A DNA stretch of 50,199 bases from Gammaproteobacteria bacterium (GTDB lineage: Bacteria; Pseudomonadota; Gammaproteobacteria; Steroidobacterales; GCA-2729495): NCBI GenBank assembly GCA_019454675.1, contig JACFNV010000002.1, forward strand, positions 15,813 to 66,011, read 5' to 3'. Both the position numbers and the translations under genes were made by a program. How positions within the stretch are numbered: the stretch's first letter is position 1; each line of letters opens with the position of its first letter. Under the pieces are notes generated by a model, which searched no databases, was not told the origin of the DNA, and saw only the letters and a program-made list of their open reading frames with translations. This document shows, piece after piece, positions 30,550-38,260 of this stretch.

Positions 30550-30594
30550 GTCCCGTAAACGTAAATGATCGCCCCTGTAGCGCGCCCGTTCCGC

Positions 30595-31914
30595 TCAGGA
30601 TGGCAGTTTCTTCAGGATGCCTGTTTTGTTGCGCCGACGGGCCGTATGCTCGAGGTCATCGGTGCCCTCACCGAGGGCGGGCTGTACGCTCGTATCGCCT
30701 GCCGATGATTCGGGCACGATGCTGAGCGGCGAGCCACCGCTGCCGTCGGCTGCGGCGGCCCGGTCGCTGTGGAAGACGACATCGATCTGGCCGAAGGTGA
30801 TGACATCTCCCGGGCGCAGCAGCGCGCGCGGACGCCGCTTGCGGTTGATCAGAATGCCGTTCTTGCTGTTCAGGTCCTCGGCCACGTGGATGCCGCCGAT
30901 GCAGTCGATCAGCGCGTGCCGGCGGCTGACCTCCTTGTCGATGATCACCAGGTCATTGGCATTGCTGCGGCCGATGACGAAGGGAAAGTGGTTGACGGCC
31001 ACCTGTTCCATGAACTGGCCGTCCTTGTAGATCGTCAGCATCACCCGGCTTTGGCGTTGATTTCCGATCGGCTGTTCGGGCTGGGGCGTGGCGACGCGCT
31101 CCTCGAACCACTGCCAACGCAGTTCCTGGACCACCTCGTCGATGACCTCGGTGGTGACCTTCGGCAGGTTCTCCACCATGCAGGCGGTCAGCGCCGTGTC
31201 GCACAAGGTGTTGATCAGCCTGGGAATGCCCTGGGTCAGGCGAAAAATATCCCCGATGGTTGCGGTGTCGAAGATCTGCTCCAGTTCACCGCCGGCGACG
31301 GCGAGGCGATGGCGCAGATACTCCTCGGTCTCGCCCTCGTCGAGGGCTTCCAGCCGCTGGCGCAGCCGTGCACGCTGGCGCAGCTGGGTCAGTCCGGGGG
31401 CATCGAGCAGGTCATCGAGGCTGGGTTGCCCGGTCAGCACGATGCTGACGATCTTGCGCTCGGCGGTGTCGATGCAGGAGAGCAGCCGCAGCTCTTCCAG
31501 TGCCGGGCCGCTCAGGTTCTGGGCCTCGTCGACGATGATGACGACGTGTTTCCCTTCCTCGTGCTGCTTGAGGAAGAATGCCCTCAGGGTATCCAGCAGA
31601 AGTACCTTCTTGCGTTTGTAGATCGGCATCCCGAACTCGGACAGCAGCGCCTGCAGGAGTTCGATGTGGGAGAGCGTGGTGTGGGTGAGCCGTGCGGTGA
31701 CGAAATCCGGCCCCAGCTCCTGCATGACCATGTTCAGGACGGTGGTCTTGCCGATGCCGATCTCGCCGGTGATGATCACGAAGCTGTCGCGGTTCATCAG
31801 GGCAAATTTCAGGTTGGCCACGGCCCGTGCGTGCTGGGCCGTCATGAACAGGAATTGCGGGTCGGACGTCAGGTCGAAGGGACGGCAGCTCAGTCCGAAA
31901 TGCTGTTCATACAT
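30595..31914 (-). CDS. ExeA/GspA-type AAA ATPase with C-terminal FHA domain
   Basis: A 439-residue two-domain protein. Residues 1 to about 265 are an ExeA-type AAA ATPase: MYEQHFGLSCRPFDLTSDP start, Walker A GEIGIGKT at 50-57, Walker B HVVIIVDEAQN at about 123-132, sensor VLTGQPSLDD, and RLTQGIPRLINTLCD. Residues about 285-375 form an FHA phosphothreonine-binding domain: VIGRSNANDLVI, VSRRHALID, DLNSKNGILINRK. A disordered tail follows. The ATPase part is like those of exosortase-A loci (TIGR03015, recalled), which do not usually have an FHA domain to my knowledge. It is convergent to the sugar transferase; no TM segment is seen. The kinase that would make its phospho-ligand is not identified. 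Confidence 0.85.
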   Translation of the reverse strand: MYEQHFGLSCRPFDLTSDPQFLFMTAQHARAVANLKFALMNRDSFVIITGEIGIGKTTVLNMVMQELGPDFVTARLTHTTLSHIELLQALLSEFGMPIYKRKKVLLLDTLRAFFLKQHEEGKHVVIIVDEAQNLSGPALEELRLLSCIDTAERKIVSIVLTGQPSLDDLLDAPGLTQLRQRARLRQRLEALDEGETEEYLRHRLAVAGGELEQIFDTATIGDIFRLTQGIPRLINTLCDTALTACMVENLPKVTTEVIDEVVQELRWQWFEERVATPQPEQPIGNQRQSRVMLTIYKDGQFMEQVAVNHFPFVIGRSNANDLVIIDKEVSRRHALIDCIGGIHVAEDLNSKNGILINRKRRPRALLRPGDVITFGQIDVVFHSDRAAAADGSGGSPLSIVPESSAGDTSVQPALGEGTDDLEHTARRRNKTGILKKLPS

Positions 31915-32064
31915 GGATGGAGGGCCTTGCTGGCAACGGTTGCGATCGACTTCACATGTTATTACAACGAACCGCTTCCGGCGTGCACGCAGTTCGCTTA
32001 TCATGACGCTCCGCGCTGGCCGGGCAGGTCGGCAACGGCCCACGCCACGGGGCTGGCAGGACCA

Positions 32065-32139
32065 GGGCGATTAGCTCAGCGGGAGAGCGCTCCCTTCACA
32101 CGGGAGAGGTCGAAGGTTCGATCCCTTCATCGCCCACCA
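32065..32139 (+). tRNA. tRNA-Val (CAC)
   Basis: A 75-nt cloverleaf with acceptor GGGCGAT/ATCGCCC, anticodon stem CTCCC/GGGAG around loop TTCACAC (anticodon CAC), discriminator A and an encoded CCA. It reads GTG, the frequent Val codon of GC-rich genomes, and separates the two polysaccharide gene groups. Confidence 0.96.
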
Positions 32140-32150
32140 GTTCCGCCTTG

Positions 32151-32180
32151 CCGGAGATCCACCCTGATCCGGGGTCTTTT
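32151..32180 (+). terminator. Weak terminator candidate after tRNA-Val
   Basis: CCGGA (32151-32155) can pair with TCCGG (32168-32172), or ACCC with GGGT just inside, followed by TCTTTT. The stem is short, so this is tentative. Confidence 0.3.
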
Positions 32181-32250
32181 CGCCCGGCCTGGATGCCCAA
32201 GCGCTCCTGTGCCGGCCTTGCTGTCATGCAATACGGAAGCCTGCGCGAGG

Positions 32251-33600
32251 TCAGTGACTGCCAAGGCCCCGGTAGTTCAGCGTGAGATAGAACCTGTGGT
32301 TTGAGATCGAGCGTGACAGGACATCGAAGTCACGTTCGTCGTCCGTATAGCGGTACTGTCCGGTGACGGACCAGTGGCGGCCAAGGCGCTGGGTGGCGGC
32401 GGCTTCCACCGAGTAATAATCGCGGCGGAAGCGGTTGGACAGGGCGTTGGCTTCGCGGCTGACCGCATCCTGCTTCCAGAACATCGCGGACAGCTTGAGC
32501 GACAGCAGCGGCGTCAGTTCCTTGGTGTAGTAGCCGGCGATCTGGTCCACCGTGACCTGTGATCCGTCGGAGCTGGGCTGTATGGCACGTGACAGCCGCA
32601 GTTCGGTTGTTACCGTGCGGTCGGGACGCTGCCGATAGAAAACCTCGCCGATGAAGTTGCCCGCGGTCGACTTGATCGTGCAGGCGACGAATGTCCCCGA
32701 TTCAGGATCCAGACAGGGGAGCAGCAGGCCGGAGGGGGTGAAAATCCAGGGCAGCCCCTTGATCTTCACCTCGCTGCGCGATCCGCCGGCGCTGGCGCCC
32801 ACCATGCTGACGGGACTCAGGGCGTACTGGTAGCCCGCAGTCAGGCCGTAGGTGAGCGTATCGTTCTTGATCGGGCTGTTGGGTCGCGAGGCCTCGAAGG
32901 TGCTGACGTTGCCGCTCAGGCTCAGGGTACTGCGCCGGGTCCACGAGCGGCTCCAAGCGAGCTGCCCCGACGTGGCGGTGTAGTCGGTGCGCAGGCTGAA
33001 CTCTGCCTCGGTATAGGTGATGTCGTCATGGTTGAGGCTCAGCGAGATGAGATCCCTTGGCGTGAGCTGGTAGCGCAGCGAGGGCGCGATATACCAGCGC
33101 TCCTGGTATTCGGTGCGTCTGTTGGCGGTGTCGATGCCCGGCTGCTGTGGCGTGTTGGGGTCGAAGCCGACCACGACGCTGTCACGGGTGGAAACCCTCG
33201 ATACGCCTGCCCCGAGGCTGGCCTGCAGGGTCTGCCATGACTCGCTGATGCTCATGGGCAGGTAGTAATTGACGTAGCTGTCATCCCGGCTGTCGCGTTC
33301 CATCCCGGAATAGACGGCGCTGCGGATTTCCGGGCGCAGGCTGATCCTGGTGCGCTGGGTTTCGCCGACGATGTCGATCAGGCCGCTGGCGGTGGCAACG
33401 TAGCTGTCGTCGCGCTGGCTGCTGCGCGAGGCGGAGTTCGGGTTGCTTTCGTAGCCCGCACCGGCCGAGGCGGAGGGGATGTAGTCCCAGCCAAGGGCCT
33501 GGGCCGCATTTCCAGCCAGCAGGGCAAGCGCGCCGATGATGGCGACCGGCAGCCCTGCTGCCAGTGCCCGGGCCGCCACGGGGCCGGAATGGGTCATCAT
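32251..33600 (-). CDS. Outer-membrane beta-barrel protein of a second polysaccharide group
   Basis: A 449-residue secreted protein: a long signal peptide (about 36 residues, hydrophobic GLPVAIIGALALLAG, cleavage near AQA-LG), then SAGAGYESNPNS, typical of the first strand of such barrels. Many alternating strands follow, including paired aromatic strands, and a C-terminal strand FYLTLNYRGLGSH. The pattern resembles the outer-membrane proteins encoded next to EPS export genes. It lies 52 nt downstream of a Wza-like gene on the same strand. Starts at 33612, 33600 or 33597 are all possible; a 9-bp hairpin covers the probable ribosome binding site. Confidence 0.75.
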   Translation of the reverse strand: MMTHSGPVAARALAAGLPVAIIGALALLAGNAAQALGWDYIPSASAGAGYESNPNSASRSSQRDDSYVATASGLIDIVGETQRTRISLRPEIRSAVYSGMERDSRDDSYVNYYLPMSISESWQTLQASLGAGVSRVSTRDSVVVGFDPNTPQQPGIDTANRRTEYQERWYIAPSLRYQLTPRDLISLSLNHDDITYTEAEFSLRTDYTATSGQLAWSRSWTRRSTLSLSGNVSTFEASRPNSPIKNDTLTYGLTAGYQYALSPVSMVGASAGGSRSEVKIKGLPWIFTPSGLLLPCLDPESGTFVACTIKSTAGNFIGEVFYRQRPDRTVTTELRLSRAIQPSSDGSQVTVDQIAGYYTKELTPLLSLKLSAMFWKQDAVSREANALSNRFRRDYYSVEAAATQRLGRHWSVTGQYRYTDDERDFDVLSRSISNHRFYLTLNYRGLGSH

Positions 33601-33612
33601 GCAGTCCGTCAT

Positions 33613-33634
33613 CCTGCCGGCTGCCGCCGGCAGG
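33613..33634 (-). repeat. Inverted repeat covering the ribosome binding site of the barrel gene
   Basis: A perfect 9-bp stem with a 4-nt loop (33613-33621 and 33626-33634) lies between the Wza-like gene and the barrel gene. On the minus-strand transcript its 3' arm contains GGCAGG next to the possible ATG starts, so the hairpin could hide the Shine-Dalgarno sequence. Confidence 0.45.
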
Positions 33635-33652
33635 CACGCCTTGGGGTGGACA

Positions 33653-34237
33653 TCAGGGAACGACGATGGTGTCGCCGGCACGGAGCACGATGTTCTGGTC
33701 GAGCTTGCGGCCTTGCTGGACATCGCTGTACCTGAATGGAATGGCGGTTTGTGCCCCCTGCGTACCACGGCGCAGGATCTTGACGTCATCGAGCTTGGCG
33801 AAGGGCGTGGTGCCGCCAGCCATGGCGATGGCCTGCATGACATCCACGCTGCGGGTGACGATGAATTCGCCGGGGCGGGCAACCTGGCCGAGGACATAGA
33901 CCTTGTTGCCTTCCAGCTTCAGCGTGCTGACGGTGACAACGACGTCGGGAATGAGCTTGCCGAGCCGCTCGACCAGCTCCTCGCGGACTTCCTCGAGGGT
34001 CTTGCCCTCGGCGCGTATATCGCCCGCCAGGGGAAAGGAGAAGTGCCCGTCGGGGTTGACCAGCAGCTGGGATTGCAGGTCCTGCTCCTTCCAGACCGAG
34101 ACCTGGAGGATGTCGCCGGGATTGATGCGATAGGGATCCCGGGCGGGCAGGGTGTCGGCGGCCTGGACGGCGAAGGCGGGTGCCAGCAGCAGCGCTGCGA
34201 CACGGAGCAGTCGCCCGGCATTTACCTGTTTGAGCAT
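33653..34237 (-). CDS. Polysaccharide export protein (Wza-like, Sec-secreted)
   Basis: A second, different export protein of 194 residues. It has a signal peptide (MLKQVNAGRLLRVAALLLAP, cleavage near VQA-AD) but, unlike the first export protein in the window, no lipobox Cys. The Poly_export domain (DPYRINPGDILQVSVWKEQDL, LLVNPDGHFSFPLAGDI) is followed by an SLBB domain (VYVLGQVARPGEFIV, DVMQAIAMAGGTTPFAKLDD) and the end LRAGDTIVVP. GGGAG lies 8 nt before the ATG. It is the first gene of a minus-strand pair with the barrel gene. Confidence 0.87.
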   Translation of the reverse strand: MLKQVNAGRLLRVAALLLAPAFAVQAADTLPARDPYRINPGDILQVSVWKEQDLQSQLLVNPDGHFSFPLAGDIRAEGKTLEEVREELVERLGKLIPDVVVTVSTLKLEGNKVYVLGQVARPGEFIVTRSVDVMQAIAMAGGTTPFAKLDDVKILRRGTQGAQTAIPFRYSDVQQGRKLDQNIVLRAGDTIVVP

Positions 34238-34535
34238 GCAGGAACTCCCATTGGTCTTGGCGGCGGGGCGCCCTTCACGGCAACCGGCCTTCAGGAAACC
34301 GGTGGCATGCTGGGCTGGTGATCCTTAAGCAGCGGTTAAGGCGGCCACAGAAACATCAGGTCAGCGCCCGGCGGGTGATTGGCCTGTTTTGCAGTCTATT
34401 GTGATCGTTCAACCGGTGCTGCGACCGTGCACCGTATCGCAGAAAGCAGCATATCATTAACCGGCCGTCTGGTTTATATACAGTGCCTTGTTTCAGCCCC
34501 TGAATCGGCACGATGCCCGGTAATCGAGCACCCTG
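34238..34535. promoter_or_regulatory. Divergent intergenic region with an operator-like inverted repeat
   Basis: About 300 bp separate the Wza-like gene (minus) from the WecA-like gene (plus). It contains CCTTAA (34323-34328) and TTAAGG (34336-34341) spaced by 7 nt, a perfect dyad of operator size, and an AT-rich stretch with TTATAT (34474-34479) that could be a -10 box for the plus-strand gene. No gene is seen. Confidence 0.4.
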
Positions 34536-35846
34536 ATGACCGCCCTGCTGGCAGCTTCCATGGCCTGTGGCCTGACCGCGATGCTGATTTTCGTGTTGCG
34601 GCCGGTGGCCATGAGGGTCGGTCTCGTGGATGTCCCGGACCGGCGCAAGAACCATCATGGGCCCATCCCGCTGGTGGGGGGGGTGGCCATCTTTGCCAGC
34701 GTCCTGGCGGCATGCCTGATCCCGCAGCTGACGGGGTTGTCCCTGCGGGTACCCGAGGTGCTGAGCTTTGCCGTGGCCAGCATGATCCTGGTTGGCGTGG
34801 GCCTTGCGGATGATCTCCTCGAACTGTCGCCTGCCGCACGTTTCGTGGCCGAGACACTGGCTGCACTGGTCATGGTTTTTGGTGCCGATGTCATCCTGGC
34901 GGATCTCGGCCACATGAGCCTGTCCGGTGGCAGGCTCGAACTGGGCATCGCCGCGCTGCCATTCACCATATTTGCGACCATAGGCGTCATCAACGCCTTG
35001 AACATGTGCGACGGCCTGGATGGGTTGAGCGGCAGCCAGACGCTGGTGTCGCTGACCGGTTTTGGCCTGGCGATCGCCTTGCATGGCGGGCATGCCGATA
35101 TCGGCCTGCTTCTCGTGCTGGCAGGCAGTGTCATCGGTTTTCTGCTGTTCAACATGCGATTGCCGGGGCGCCTGCGCGCATCGATCTTCCTCGGTGACGC
35201 GGGCAGCATGTTCCTCGGCTTTGCGCTGACATGGTTTGCCATTTCGCTTTCCCAGGGGTCCGATCCGGTGATCAAGCCGGCCGCTGCGCTGTGGTTCATC
35301 ACGGTGCCGATCATGGATGCCGTTGCCATGATGCTGCGGCGGATCGTTCGTGGGCGGTCGCCATTCAGCCCCGACCGGGAGCATCTCCATCACGTCTTCC
35401 TGCTGGCAGGATTCGACGTGAACCAGACGGTCGGCGCCATGGCATTGCTTGGCGCGGGCGGCGTTGCGGTGGGCCTGGCTGGCACCTGGTTCGATGTGCC
35501 CGACTTGGTCCTGGCGGGTGGTTTCCTGCTGGCAGGCATCCTGTATTTCTGGATGATCATGCGTTCCTGGCGCCGCATGCGCTTTCTGGGGCGTTCCATC
35601 TGTCGCCGCCGGAGCGCGGTTCCGGATCGTCGCTGCCGTGCGGATCGGCGCCAGGCAAGCGATGATTCCCGGCTCCCTGCAGTGGAGCGCCGCTCGGGGC
35701 ATGAGCGGCGCCGCGCCGTGCCACGGCGTGCTGGCGATGGCCAGCATGCCTACCCGGGGTCCGCAGCAGGCGACCTGCCCACCGCAGACGGGACTTCGGG
35801 AGCAACGGATGCGGTCCCGGGGGAGTCAACCGGGGAGCAGGCTTGA
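34536..35846 (+). CDS. Undecaprenyl-phosphate N-acetylhexosamine-1-phosphate transferase (WecA/MraY family)
   Basis: A polytopic membrane enzyme (436 residues, about 10-11 transmembrane segments) that transfers a HexNAc-1-phosphate to undecaprenyl phosphate, an alternative way to start a polysaccharide. Motifs are DVPDRRKNHHGPIPLVGG (N-terminal cytosolic loop), VGLADDL (the Asp pair binding Mg and lipid phosphate), NALNMCDGLDGLSG, SIFLGDAGSMFLGF and the His-rich PFSPDREHLHHVF typical of WecA-like members. After about residue 350 comes a hydrophilic Arg-rich tail with repeated DRR/ERR units, unusual for the family. It overlaps the convergent phosphopantetheinyl transferase gene by 21 nt. Confidence 0.88.
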   Translation: MTALLAASMACGLTAMLIFVLRPVAMRVGLVDVPDRRKNHHGPIPLVGGVAIFASVLAACLIPQLTGLSLRVPEVLSFAVASMILVGVGLADDLLELSPAARFVAETLAALVMVFGADVILADLGHMSLSGGRLELGIAALPFTIFATIGVINALNMCDGLDGLSGSQTLVSLTGFGLAIALHGGHADIGLLLVLAGSVIGFLLFNMRLPGRLRASIFLGDAGSMFLGFALTWFAISLSQGSDPVIKPAAALWFITVPIMDAVAMMLRRIVRGRSPFSPDREHLHHVFLLAGFDVNQTVGAMALLGAGGVAVGLAGTWFDVPDLVLAGGFLLAGILYFWMIMRSWRRMRFLGRSICRRRSAVPDRRCRADRRQASDDSRLPAVERRSGHERRRAVPRRAGDGQHAYPGSAAGDLPTADGTSGATDAVPGESTGEQA

Positions 35847-36536
35847 GCCCGGGACGGGCGCGGGAATCCATGCCGCCGCTGCCACCCCCTCTTCCAGCAG
35901 CATGGTGCGGCCATGTACGGCGGCAGCGAGTGTGGGTGGGCAGAGAGGGCTGTGTGATCTCACTCGAAACGAGCAGAGATCTGCATCCAGCATGATTTCC
36001 AGGTCCTGGAAATCGAGGAAGCAGCGCAGGATGGGCCAGAGGGCCTTGTAAACGGCTTCCTTGGCGCTGAACACCAGCAGCGCGGCAAGGCCCTCGTCAT
36101 GGCTGGCGCTGCCTGCACGCTGCAGTTCGCCGGGGCGGCACACCAGGCTTGCCAGCCCGGGATCGAGCACGCGCGCTGCCTCGACGTCGATTCCGATACC
36201 CGCAAAATCATCGGCATGGGCAACGGCGGCTACCGCGATGCCGGCGGTGTGCGAGATGCTGCCGACGATGCCCGCCGGCCACAGCGGCTCGCGGTGCTGG
36301 CCGATGCCGATGCCTGCCAGTGCTGCGCCAAGTGCCTGCAGTGCCTCCCGTGCACAGCTGCGACCGAGGGCGAACTCGGCCAACCGTGGCGCCGAAAAGC
36401 GGGCTGCTGCGGCAGATTCTTCCGCAAGGAGGGGGGCAAGCGCGGATCCTTCTTGCAGCGAACTGCAGGCGATGCCCGCCGGCAGCAGCGAGTGCAGGGC
36501 CGTAGGTGCCGGGCTGGCTGCCGATCGTGGATCCAT
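35826..36536 (-). CDS. 4'-Phosphopantetheinyl transferase (EntD/Sfp superfamily)
   Basis: This 236-residue protein activates acyl or peptidyl carrier proteins by attaching phosphopantetheine from CoA. It has the EntD-like N-terminal GRSCAREAL segment, IVGSISHTAG, the Mg-binding GIGIDVEAAR, and FSAKEAVYKAL. The call is firm at superfamily level; the carrier it serves is not visible. Candidates are fatty-acid, secondary-metabolite or exosortase-associated carrier proteins. The ATG at 36534-36536 (MDPRSAASP) is chosen; an upstream TTG is unlikely. It stands alone on the minus strand, divergent from gltX with a 100-bp gap. Confidence 0.85.
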   Translation of the reverse strand: MDPRSAASPAPTALHSLLPAGIACSSLQEGSALAPLLAEESAAAARFSAPRLAEFALGRSCAREALQALGAALAGIGIGQHREPLWPAGIVGSISHTAGIAVAAVAHADDFAGIGIDVEAARVLDPGLASLVCRPGELQRAGSASHDEGLAALLVFSAKEAVYKALWPILRCFLDFQDLEIMLDADLCSFRVRSHSPLCPPTLAAAVHGRTMLLEEGVAAAAWIPAPVPGSSLLPG

Positions 36537-36636
36537 GCCGCGAGTCTGCCGATCGCCGGCGTGCTTGCCAATGGGAAGCACCTTTTGCCGGTGGGGCAAG
36601 TAAAATCACCCCTTTCTGCAGCCCCGGTATCCGGCC

Positions 36637-38043
36637 ATGCCCGTCAAGACACGTTTTGCCCCCAGTCCCACGGGGTATCTGCACATCGGCGGCGTCCGCA
36701 CCGCATTGTTCTCGTGGCTGTATGCGCGTCGCCACGGGGGCAGCTTCGTGCTGCGCATCGAGGACACGGACAGGGAGCGTTCCACCGCGGCGTCGATCCA
36801 GGCCATCCTCGATGGCATGGCCTGGGTGGGGCTTGATTACGACGAGGGTCCCATCCTGCAGAGCGATCGTTTCCCGCGTTATGCCGCCCTGGCCGAGGAG
36901 ATGCTCGCCAGGGGCACCGCCTATCGCTGCTATTGCTCGCGCGAGGAGCTGGAGGCCATGCGCGCGCAACAGGTGGCCCGTGGCGAGAATCCGCGCTATG
37001 ACGGGCGCTGTCGCGAGCGCAAGACGGCCGTTGCCGGCGTCAGCCCCGTCATCCGCCTGCGCAGTCCGCGTGCGGGGACGGTGGTGGTCCACGATCTGGT
37101 GCGCGGTGATGTCAGCTTCAACAATGCCGACCTCGATGACGTGATCCTGATGCGCTCGGATGGCGTGCCAACCTACCACTTCGGCGTGGTGGTGGATGAC
37201 GCCGACATGGGCATCACGCATGTGATCCGTGGCGACGACCATCTCACCAACACGCCGCGCCACATCCATATCCAGCAGGCGCTGGGCGTGTCGGTGCCCA
37301 CCTATGCCCACCTGCCGATGATCCTCGGTGCGGATGGCGGGCGCCTCTCCAAGCGCCATGGCGCGGTCAACGTGCTGGAGTACCGCGACCGTGGCTATTT
37401 CCCCGATGCCCTGCTGAATTACCTCGTGCGCCTGGGCTGGGCCCACGGCGACCAGGAGCTGTTCAGCCGCGAGGAGATGATCGAGCTCTTCGACCTGGCG
37501 GCGGTGAACACGGCGGCTTCGCGCTTCGATCCGGACAAGCTGCGCTGGCTCAACCAGCAGTACATGCTGGTGCGCGATCGTCGGCAGCTGGCCGGCGAAT
37601 TTGCTGCCTACATGGCGCATCGCGGCCAGCCGCAGGAGGCGGGGTCGGCACTGGAAAAGGTGGTGGATGCCTATCGCGAGAGGGCTGCAACGCTCGAAGA
37701 GATGATGCAGGCGAGCCATTATGTATTCAATGATTTCAATGAATTCGATGAAAAATCTGCCAAACAGCATCTCAAGCAGAGCGCGCTGCCGGTGCTGACC
37801 GGTGTCTTGCAGGGGCTGCAGGCGCTGGCGACCTGGGAGCGTGAGCCGATCCACGCCGTGCTGCAGGCGGTGGCGGCCGACCTGGGGCTCGGCTTCGGCA
37901 AGGTCGGCCAGCCCTTGCGGGTGGCGGTGACCGGTGGCGCGGTCTCGCCGCCGATAGACATCACCCTCGAGGTGATTGGCCGCGAGCGCGTGCTGCGCCG
38001 CCTGCAGATGGCGCAGGCGTTCGCGCAGGCACGGGTTTCTTGA
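36637..38043 (+). CDS. gltX: Glutamyl-tRNA synthetase
   Basis: A class I aminoacyl-tRNA synthetase of 468 residues that charges tRNA-Glu. The HIGH motif is PTGYLHIGG with HIG at 16-18, and the KMSKS equivalent is GGRLSKRHG with Lys239. A zinc-binding cluster is indicated by CYC near residue 100 and a Cys in DGRCRE. The C-terminal helical anticodon-binding domain is complete. A tRNA-Glu gene follows about 140 nt downstream. A TAAAAT at 36601-36606 is a possible -10 box without a good -35. Confidence 0.96.
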   Translation: MPVKTRFAPSPTGYLHIGGVRTALFSWLYARRHGGSFVLRIEDTDRERSTAASIQAILDGMAWVGLDYDEGPILQSDRFPRYAALAEEMLARGTAYRCYCSREELEAMRAQQVARGENPRYDGRCRERKTAVAGVSPVIRLRSPRAGTVVVHDLVRGDVSFNNADLDDVILMRSDGVPTYHFGVVVDDADMGITHVIRGDDHLTNTPRHIHIQQALGVSVPTYAHLPMILGADGGRLSKRHGAVNVLEYRDRGYFPDALLNYLVRLGWAHGDQELFSREEMIELFDLAAVNTAASRFDPDKLRWLNQQYMLVRDRRQLAGEFAAYMAHRGQPQEAGSALEKVVDAYRERAATLEEMMQASHYVFNDFNEFDEKSAKQHLKQSALPVLTGVLQGLQALATWEREPIHAVLQAVAADLGLGFGKVGQPLRVAVTGGAVSPPIDITLEVIGRERVLRRLQMAQAFAQARVS

Positions 38044-38080
38044 CAGGCCAGAGGGGCTTGCGTACAGTCCGCTGCCGCGT

Positions 38081-38156
<76 letters not shown>

Positions 38157-38184
38157 GACCTCGACCCAGCACCAACCACACCAC

Positions 38185-38260
38185 GTCCCCATCGTCTAGA
38201 GGCCTAGGACATCGCCCTTTCACGGCGGTAACAGGGGTTCGAATCCCCTTGGGGACGCCA
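38185..38260 (+). tRNA. tRNA-Glu (UUC), prophage integration target
   Basis: A 76-nt cloverleaf with acceptor GTCCCCA/TGGGGAC, anticodon loop CTTTCAC (anticodon TTC), discriminator G and an encoded CCA. The phage recombinase gene begins its 3' end inside the antisense of this tRNA, so its 3' half is the probable attachment site and remains intact after integration. Confidence 0.96.
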
